The position numbers and the translations under genes were made by a program. From Proteles cristata cristata (Eukaryota > Chordata > Mammalia > Carnivora > Hyaenidae): a stretch of DNA of 64,000 bases. Where the stretch lies: assembly GCA_017311185.1 (NCBI GenBank), contig JAESUZ010003900.1, positions 496,001 to 560,000 on the forward strand. Direction: 5' to 3'. Of this stretch, positions 56,525-64,000 are shown piece by piece. The notes beneath the pieces are model-generated. The model did no database searches. It was not told the DNA's origin and saw only the letters and a program-made list of their open reading frames with translations. How positions within the stretch are numbered: position 1 is the first letter of the stretch; every line of letters begins with the position of its first letter.

Positions 56525-59015
56525 GATTTGTTAAAGTACTTTATTGAAGTATGAATGATATACAGAAGCTGTACATATTTGATGTTCACAACTTGTTGAG
56601 TTGGAGGATAATATACATCCAAGAAACCATCCCTGCAACCTATGACATAATGATTATTTATCATCTCCAAAAGTTTCCTCTCAATCTTTTTTAGTATCTG
56701 TTATATTCTGTAATAAGAACACCTAATGTAAGATCTATCTTCTTAGCAATTTTTAAGTATGTACTGTAGTATCCTTGACTATAGGCACTATGCCACACAG
56801 TAGTCCGATAGGATTTAATCATTTTGTACAACTGAAACTATGTGCTCTTTGATTAATATCTCTCTGTTTCCCCTTCTCCCATCCCCCTGACAACCACCAT
56901 TCTACTCTCTGCTTTTATAAGTTTGAGTATTTTAGATTCCTTAGAAAAGTAGTATCATGTGGTAATTGTCCTTTGGTATTTATTTGATTTAGCAAAATGT
57001 CCAGGTTCATCCATGTTGTTGCATATAGCAGAATTTATTTCTTTTTTGGAGCTGAGTAATATTTTATTGTATGTATATATCATATTTTCCTTATCCATCA
57101 TCCATCAGTGGACATTTAGTCTGCTTCTTCTACATTTTGGCTATTGTGAATAATGCTGAAATGAATGTAGTTATGCAGATATATTTGAGATTCTAATTTC
57201 AGTTCCTTTGGATATATACCCAGAAGCAAGATTTCTGGATTATGTTAGTTCTACTTTTAAGTTTTAAAGGAACCTTCATACTGTTTTTCATAACTGTATC
57301 AATTTAGATTCCTAAGAATAGTGTGCAAGGAGTCTCCTTTCTCTACATCTTCACCAGCATTTACTTTGTTGTGTTTTGGGGTTTTGTTTTGTTTGTTTGT
57401 TTTGTTTTGTTGATAATAGTAATCTTAATAGGTGTGAGGTGATAATAGTTCACTGTGTTTTTGGTTTGCATTTCCCTGATGTTTAGTGATTTTTAGTAAG
57501 CATTTTTTCATAAACCTATTGGCCATTTGTATATTTTCTTTGGAAAAGTAATTACTCAAGTCTTTTGCCTATTTTTTAATTGACTTATTTGGTTTATTTG
57601 CTACTGGGTTTTAGGAGTTCCTTATATATTTAGGATATTAATCCTTTGTCAGACATATGATTTAAAAATACTTTCTCCCATTCTGTAGGTTGGAGAAAAA
57701 AATCAATTAAAATGAGAAGGCAAAATCAATTAAAATGAAAGGCAAAAAAAGATTTTTTTCTTTGTTGTGGCAAATCCTTTTAGTTTGATATAATCTTACT
57801 TTTCTATTTTTGGTTTTGTTGCCTATGTTTTTGGTGTCATATCCAAGGAATCATTACCAAGGTCAATATCAATGAGCTTTTCCCTGTTTTCTTCTAGGAG
57901 TTTTATGGTTTCAGCTCTTGTGTTTAAGTCTTTAATTTGTTTGAGTTGATTTTTATGTATGGTATAAATAAAAGTTGATTTCATTCTTTTGCTTGTGAGC
58001 ATTCAGTTTTCTCAACACCATCCATTGAAGAGCATATCCTTCCCCATTGTGTATTCTTAGCATCCTTGTTGAAGATTAGTTGACCATATATGCATGGGTT
58101 TATTTATGGCCTCACTATTCTGTTCCATGATTTGTATCTATTTTTATGTTGGTTCCATACTGTTTTGAACACTGTAGTTTTATAATATATTTTGGAGTCA
58201 TGTATTATTTCCTGATTTTGTTTAGATGTCCATGTTTTGTAGTTCACTGAGCTTCTTTAAGATGACTATTTGAATTCTTTGTCAGGAAATTATTAAATCT
58301 CTATTATTTTAGGGTTGGTTATAGGAACTTTATTTTGTTTCTTTGTGCATCTCATGTTTTTCCAATTCTTAGTGATTCCTGTGACCTTGAGTTGGTGTCT
58401 GCACATTTGAAGAAGCAATCCACATTTTTCTCGTCTTTATAGACTGATCAGCAGGAAAAGCCCTTCACCAGTAAACCTGACTAGAGTTTCTGGGCAGGCC
58501 AGTTGACATAGTGTATGATGAGCTGGTTGCCAAGGTCTAGAAGTGGGTGGGCCCAGTGCCAGTGCCAAAGTGAAGAGCCTGCTGCCTGAGGCTGGGGGAC
58601 AGGGTACACGGACTAGTTGTTCAGATTCTCACACTAGCTCTAAGATGTCTCCCACACAATTTTTTTTTTTTTTTAATTCTTAGCTACCTACCCCCCAAGT
58701 GATCTAGCCACATCATTTCTCTCAGCGTTCTGGGTGAAATGTGACAGAATGAGGTCTCTGAAAGGTTAAGGAAGTCAAATATTCATTTCACTTCCCCCAT
58801 TAAGCTGTCCTGTACTAGCATAGGGGACCAGTAAAGCAGTATGGTTTATCTTACCCTTTTTAATGCATATTTTCTCATTTCTATGCTCCTCCAGGGTACT
58901 GAAAGCTCACCTGGATTCTAGAGCTTTCCTGAAGGCATTTTTGCACATGAATGGTTGTTAAATTGCTATTTCTGTGGAGAAATGAAGCCTGGAACTTCCT
59001 ATTCTGCCATGTTGC
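56525..59015 (-). mobile_element. Old L1, antisense, with 5' end and internal deletion
   Basis: 56525-58235 is 3' UTR plus the ORF2 C-terminal part ('ccatgttgttgcatatagcag', 'ggctattgtgaataatgctg', 'ggaaccttcatactgtttttc', 'ggtgtgaggtgataatag', 'ttctcaacaccatcc', 'tggttccatactgtttt'). At about 58240 it jumps to the 5' region of ORF1 ('gcttctttaagatgactatttgaattctttgtcag') and then an old L1 5' UTR ending near 59015 with the complement of 'atggcagaataggaagttcc'. A G/T-rich GTTTT tract lies at 57368-57410. RT core, endonuclease and most of ORF1 are missing. Confidence 0.7.
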
Positions 59016-60118
59016 TAACATAACTTTCTTTGATCAATTTACTATGTATTAACCAGAGATAGCTATTTGCCCAGCTGAAATACTCATAATTAATACCAGT
59101 TTAGCTATATTCAAGTTTCCCATTACAAGTAAAACTATGATGAAGAATCCTTTTGTAGATTAATAGTCTTTTAAGCATAAGTAAAAATTTAATTATCTGA
59201 TATGTAGTTTTGCTTTTTTTTGGAAAATTAGGTACTGTAAAGTGATTTTAAACCCAGATATCAAGTGATTCTACCCATTTCCAAGTATTTGTTGTTTTTT
59301 TGAAGCATATTGCACTTTTTACTATATATTCACATTCCTCTTTGAAAATAACCAACTAAAAACTTTGAACTTAACTGTAGGATAAAGGGTTAATTAACAA
59401 TATGGATTTACATTCCTCTTTGATTGCATAAAGTTCCTATTTTACCTGGCTTACATTAGGGTAAAATGTTTATGTTCATTTATGTTAATTGTTGACCTTT
59501 TCTCTTGATTAACTAAGCCTGTATCCAATTAGAATTGAAGGTGCATGTTATATTCACCCAATAGAGTGGATGTCTAATCTAAATGGGGAAATTAATGTTA
59601 ACATAAAACTGGGAACAAAAAAGGAGAAATTTTCAACACATAGCTCTTCCTTGTGAGAGCAATTGTGTTAGAATTTTAAATTAACGGTGAAAACTATAAG
59701 AACTTTCATAAACATGCAAATAAAATTTAACATTGATCATCTGTTCCGGGTATATTAAGTCAAAGAACTGATACATCTAATTGTTGAACATTCATTCCAA
59801 GAGCTTTTAGGACCAAATTGTGAGAATATAGAATTGTCAGAGTTTAGGGAGATAATATTCCCAAAATATTTAATACTGTAAGGCCACACTGTAGCATTGT
59901 GGATATCCCCTTTGAGAGGGCTTATTCATATGCTGGAGCTTGCCTGGACAACAACCACATGGATTGCTGAGACCTCACGCCATACCACAAAATTAACTAT
60001 TGGATTAACTAGGGATGTTTAACTTGAGAAAAGGCCACTCAGAAAACAAACAAATAAACACACTTGATAGTAGTCTTAAAATATGAAGAACTTTTATATT
60101 AAAGATCAATTAGGATTG
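59016..60118. other. Unclassified AT-rich sequence
   Basis: No recognised repeat or gene. Confidence 0.4.
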
Positions 60119-60120
60119 CT

Positions 60121-60335
60121 TTTTTTTTTAATGTTTTATTTATTTCTAGGAGAGAGAGAGAGACAACGTGAGCATGGGAGGGTCAGAGAGAGAGGGAGTC
60201 ACAGACAGAAACAGGCTCCAGGCTCTGAGCTGGTAGTCAGCACAGAGTCCGACCCAGGGCTCGAACCCACGAACCGCGAGATCATGACCTAAGCGAAAGT
60301 CGGACGCTTAACCGATTAAGCCACCCAGGTGCTCC
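60121..60335 (-). mobile_element. Carnivore SINE, young-type
   Basis: Minus-strand copy. Read in sense it has 'cttaatcggttaagcgtccgactttcgcttagg' marks, 'gctgactaccagctc', the 'tcctagaaataaataaaacatt' tail and a deletion to 'ctgtctgtgactccc'. It belongs with the copies at 25695, 28426 and 29713. Confidence 0.95.
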
Positions 60336-60764
60336 TAATATTTAGAATATTTTTAAAGAAACTACGATGGGTTGCTTTAACAAGAGGGGCACTTCTCATC
60401 ACTGGAAATGTTCAAGGGACACTAAATTGTCATTGAGTTGTGAAGTAATAGAGTAGATCCAAAGATCTAATAGGTACATAGTTAAGCTTTATAATTGGGT
60501 TAATTCTTTTACTGTCCCTTCTAAATTTGATTATTTCCAAATACATATTATTTAAAAAATGTTTGTAGAAGCTAATTTTAAAAGGGATGATGCATCATGA
60601 AAAAACATGGAATATTTAGAGATAACTTTATCAAAATAGTTATTAGCCCTGTATGCTATAAACAAAATAATTCTGGGAAAAATGAAAAGAGACCTAAGTA
60701 AATTGTGAGATATGCTAAGTTCATGCACTGAGAGAGGCAATGTTGTTAAGGTGTTAATTTTTCC
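60336..60764. other. Unclassified AT-rich sequence
   Basis: No gene or family recognised. Confidence 0.4.
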
Positions 60765-61205
60765 TGAAGTTATTTATTGATTCGATGCAATCCAAATAAA
60801 AATGCCGACAGTCATATTTTGGTAGAAATTCACAAGCTGATTCTAAAATTTATATGAAAATAGAAGCAATTTAAAATCGGTAAATAAAGCAGTTTTGTAG
60901 AATAAGAACAAAGCTGGAAGACTTGCACTACTTTGATTTTTATATGTGTGTGTGTGTGTGTGTGTGCGGGTGTGTACAGATTGGGGGGAGGAGAGAGAGA
61001 GAATCAATCACAGAAAGAAAAGCAAAACAGTGCAATCAGAAATGGGCAAAATCAAAATACTGAAACAGACATTTTACAAAAGAAGGCACATGAATGAAAG
61101 GATGCTCAACATCATTAGCTATCAGGAAAGTCCAAGTAAAATCACAATTAGATACAATTCCTCACCCAACAGAATGTCTAAATGAAAAAGACAACAACCC
61201 CCAAA
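60765..61205 (+). mobile_element. Old L1 ORF2 fragments, sense, with (TG)n
   Basis: Two ORF2-derived parts: 'gatgcaatccaaataaaaatgccgaca' to 'agaacaaagctggaagacttgcac' (60775-60930), and 'aatgggcaaaatcaaaatactgaaacagac' to 'cctcacccaacagaatgtctaaatg' (61040-61185). Between them lies a (TG)n array (60944-60966) and a deletion of intervening ORF2. Confidence 0.8.
60944..60966. repeat. (TG)n microsatellite
   Basis: About 11 TG units inside the old L1. Confidence 0.9.
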
Positions 61206-61769
61206 TCTTACAATTAACATGTTGATTTTGTCTTGAATTTTAGTTTTGGTAAATTATAAATTTACAATGTATGTATATATGTGTATATGTTTGTATGTGT
61301 GTATGTATATATGTCTTGATCACAATAAGCCTTATCAAGTAATGGCTTGCCTTCACATTCCTACTTTCTGGAAATATTTTCTATTTATTTTTCCTTATAT
61401 TTGTGAACTTCCTTCAGAGTTATTAGTGTACCTATTTTTATAGTAAACCTGTCATGACCTATGCCTAATAATATATTTATTATTCATTCATATTGGAATG
61501 ACAATTTAGATGAATAACAGATTATTTCCATTTGTTTTAACACTTTAAACTTATTAGTATAGTCTTCTCATACCCAGTGTTGCTCTTAGGAAGTCTGCTA
61601 TCACTTTGGTTCTTTTATTGTTAAAATAATCTGCTATTTTTTTTGAAGCTTTAAGAATTTTCTCTGTGTCTTTAATACTTTACATTCTGTGTAATGTGTC
61701 CAGGTATAGGTTTTAGTCTATGACTCTCTCAGCTTGTGTCTTATATTATTTTTATTAATTCTTTTCTTA
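61206..61769. other. Unclassified sequence, TATG-rich then possibly old L1
   Basis: 61268-61316 is TATG/TGTA low complexity. The text from 61550 onward, continuing after the SINE to about 62430, resembles an old antisense LINE ('tttgtatctaagaattctac') but is too decayed to name. Confidence 0.3.
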
Positions 61770-61980
61770 ATTTTTTAAAAAAATATTTGTTTATTTTTGA
61801 AAAAGAGAGAAAGAGACAGAGGTGAGTGGGGGGAGGGCAGAGACAGAGGAAGACACAGAATCTGAAGCAGGCTTCAGGCTGAGCTGTCAGCAGAGTCTGA
61901 TTTGGGGCTCGAACCCATGAACTGTGAGATTGCAACCTGAGCGAAAGTCAGACGTTTAACCAACTGAGCTACTCAGGCCC
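61770..61980 (-). mobile_element. Carnivore SINE
   Basis: Minus-strand copy: 'ggggctcgaacccatgaactgtgag' core, head complement 'ccaactgagctactcaggcc', GA body, AAATATTTGTTTATTTTTG tail region at left. Flanks ttaattctt occur on both sides. Confidence 0.93.
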
Positions 61981-62953
61981 ACATGTTAATTCTTAAAATA
62001 TATATCTGTATTTTTTTCAAATATTTCTTTCCATCCATTTATCCTCCTCCCTTTTGGAGACTATTATTGTCAAGATGATGACACTTATTTCTAGCCTCCA
62101 TTTTTTTTAGCTTTCTTTTCAACTTTCTATCATTTTGTCTGGGCATCTTCTAAATAAGCCTCTCAATCTAATATACAATTTATTCTTTACCTTTCAGCTG
62201 TATCCAACTATTCTGCTGTACGTTATAAATATCGCACTCTTCATTTTAACGTCTACAATGTTTGTATCTAAGAATTCTACTTATTTTTTTTTAAGAAAGA
62301 TTTTTCTGTTTGGATTACCAATCTAATATTTTATATCTCAAACATATTTTTTCATGCTTTTTCTAAGTTCTTGTTTCTATGAGTTTAATAATTTTGTTTC
62401 AGATGGTTGCTTTCACTTTTGTGTTTTGGTTACCCACATCCCCCTGAAACATCAGCTGCACAGTGCAGCAGAGTACATTAAGGATGTAGTGTTTAATGAT
62501 AATTAGGTGGACTAAGTCTTTGGTCAGAGAAACTTTGATCCTTATGGCAGAGCACCATAAAAACATTACTAATCACTCTACTTTGCTGGATTTCTTCTGC
62601 ATATCTACTTCAGTCAAGATTTTACTTTAGGGATGCCAGTTTAGAACCGTTTTCAAACCCGGGGATGCTCCCTCGTTGTTTTCTTAGTTCCTAACATCTA
62701 TAACATTCTCCCAGTTTTCTTCATGAATGATTTTGGAGGAGGAGGGCAGCAGGTCACTGAGGCAGGAAATAAAAGCCAGACTTTCTTTTCCTCACCCATT
62801 GTCTTTTCCTCACCCTTTTTTTTCCACCTCACGTTTTGTTCCAATTCTTCTTCTCATTTTACACTCTGACTTTGGGTTTCTAGAATAGGGATTTGATAGA
62901 ATCCTTTGTTATATAGAATGAACTTTGTTTCTCTTTTCTATTCAATTTCATTT
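61981..62953. other. Unclassified sequence
   Basis: No gene. The first part may continue an old antisense LINE. 62400-62900 is unrecognised. Confidence 0.35.
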
Positions 62954-62969
62954 AAAATGTTTGTCATGA

Positions 62970-63161
62970 TCACAGCACCTGGGTGGCTCAATAGGTTGAG
63001 CATCTGACTCTTGAGTACGGCTAAAGTCATTATCCCAGGGTTGTGGGATCGAGCCCTGTGTCGGGCTCCACACTAGCCATAGAGCCTAAGATTCTCTCTT
63101 TCTCCCTCTGCCCCTCCCTTGCTTGTGCACTTGCGTGCACACATGCTCTCTCTCACAATAA
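62970..63161 (+). mobile_element. Carnivore SINE with exact duplication
   Basis: Head 'agcacctgggtggctcaataggttgag' (first few bases lost), older-type 'gactcttgagtacggctaaagtcattatc', short tail AATAAAAA. The exact 16-bp duplication aaaatgtttgtcatga is at 62954-62969 and 63162-63177. Confidence 0.95.
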
Positions 63162-63280
63162 AAAATGTTTGTCATGACCAAAGCATAGATTCTGTCACAA
63201 ATAGGTATATGCCCATAGTTTATTGTTGTTCTTATCTCATAACTCTTCTGTTGTATTACCACCTCTCAGCCCTATCCTGA

Positions 63281-63827
63281 TGCACTAGTCAGTATTCTTT
63301 GGAGATACAGAAACAATGGGATAGAAAGACAAACAGACAGACAGACAAGAGTTTTATTCTGGGGGTTATGGAGGCTGAGATCTCTGCAAGCTGAAGATCT
63401 AGGGAAGCTGGTGGTATAATGAAGTCTGAGTCTGAAGGCCTGAGAGCCAGGGACTCATAGTATAACTCTGAACTAACGTGGAAGACCTGAAAACTGAGGG
63501 TGATGGTTTGCATTAAGTCCTGGAATCTGAGGCCTCAAGAACCAGAGTCTCCATTGTCTGAGAAAATGGATGCCTTAGCTCAGAAAAAGAAAGAGAATTC
63601 ACACTTTCTCTGCTGTTTTGTTCTATCAGGATCCTCAACAGATTGGATAATATCCTTTCCAATTGATAAGACTAGATCTTCCCCCCCTCCCCCCCACCCT
63701 CAATTTACTGATTCAAATGCCAATCTCTTCTAGAAGCACCTTACAGACACACTGAGAAATAATGTTTTATCAGCTATCTGGGAAACCCTGAGTCCAGTCA
63801 AGTTGACATATAAAATGCATCAGTATA
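63281..63827 (-). mobile_element. MLT2-like ERVL solo LTR
   Basis: Same family as 45964-46419: minus-strand start near 'tgatgcattttatatgtcaacttgactgg', end at the complement of 'gcactagtcagtattctttgg'. The 5-bp flanks cctga at 63276-63280 and 63828-63832 fit a target duplication. A (GACA)n tract is at 63329-63348 and a C-rich run at 63680-63697. No internal region is attached. Confidence 0.75.
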
Positions 63828-63832
63828 CCTGA

Positions 63833-64000
63833 CTTTTTGTTAGTTTGTATTTTTAGGCATTTCTAAATTTTATTCTGTTGACAATATCTTCAGTTCACTT
63901 GTACTATTGTCTTTCCATGGTAAATCCAGGTGGAAGAAACCAACCCTAGAGGCATTCAACTAGCCCCCTTCATTTCTCCATTCCCAGGTAGCTGAATTGG
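63833..64000. other. Unclassified sequence to window end
   Basis: No gene or repeat recognised. Confidence 0.4.

Overview
This window reads as a repeat-dense intergenic or intronic stretch of a feliform carnivoran genome (cat-like; family Felidae is the first guess). The evidence is about 30 copies of the tRNA-derived carnivore SINE in its cat-type form (head 'gggcgcctgggtggctcagtcggttaag', A/B-box tRNA core, CT-rich body, AAATAAATAAA tail), carnivore L1 copies, and mammal-wide fossils (MIR, L2, MER5-like, MaLR and ERVL elements). I found no intact protein-coding gene, no tRNA/rRNA/snRNA gene and nothing prokaryotic. The short open frames are shadows of repeats or chance.

Layout. 1-9 kb: mostly unclassified sequence with MLT1-like LTRs, a MER5-like fragment and an MLT2-like LTR at 7.9-8.3 kb. 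9-19 kb: a SINE cluster, an antisense endogenous retrovirus pol/gag fossil (about 11.9-14.85 kb, RT Y-x-D-D remnant at 12530-12541) and an old sense L1 ORF2 piece (15.8-16.5 kb) broken by CA repeats. 19-33 kb: an antisense 5'-truncated L1 (23511-25296), a sense L1 3' end (26337-26714), two SINEs stacked at one target site (28205-28635) and a Tigger-like DNA transposon with long inverted ends (28882-29209). 33.3-35.2 kb: a sense MaLR provirus with both LTRs recognisable. 35.6-36.6 kb: a short antisense L1 with a perfect 17-bp target duplication. 37-46 kb: mainly low-information sequence, an old L1, a MIR and a SINE.

The most informative part is 45.96-53.77 kb. It holds an antisense ERVL provirus remnant (LTR, polypurine tract, dUTPase, integrase and RT pieces). 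Nested SINEs interrupt it, and so does a much younger L1 (49374-53124) that landed 1 bp beyond the YIDD codons of the ERVL reverse transcriptase. That L1 keeps its 5' end, a CpG-rich 5' UTR with YY1-like and NRF1-like sites, and the 3' half of ORF2. It lacks ORF1 and the ORF2 endonuclease half, and it carries a 90-bp 3' transduction with its own AATAAA and second poly(A). 54-64 kb: tandem SINEs, old L1s (one also internally deleted), an old sense L1 and a final MLT2-like LTR.

The genes do not work together here. The window is a stratified record of transposition: MIR/L2/MER5, then MaLR and ERVL, then old L1, then SINEs and young L1. No new molecular system is supported. The items worth follow-up are the chimeric L1, its transduction, a distinctive SINE subfamily and a few weak exon candidates.
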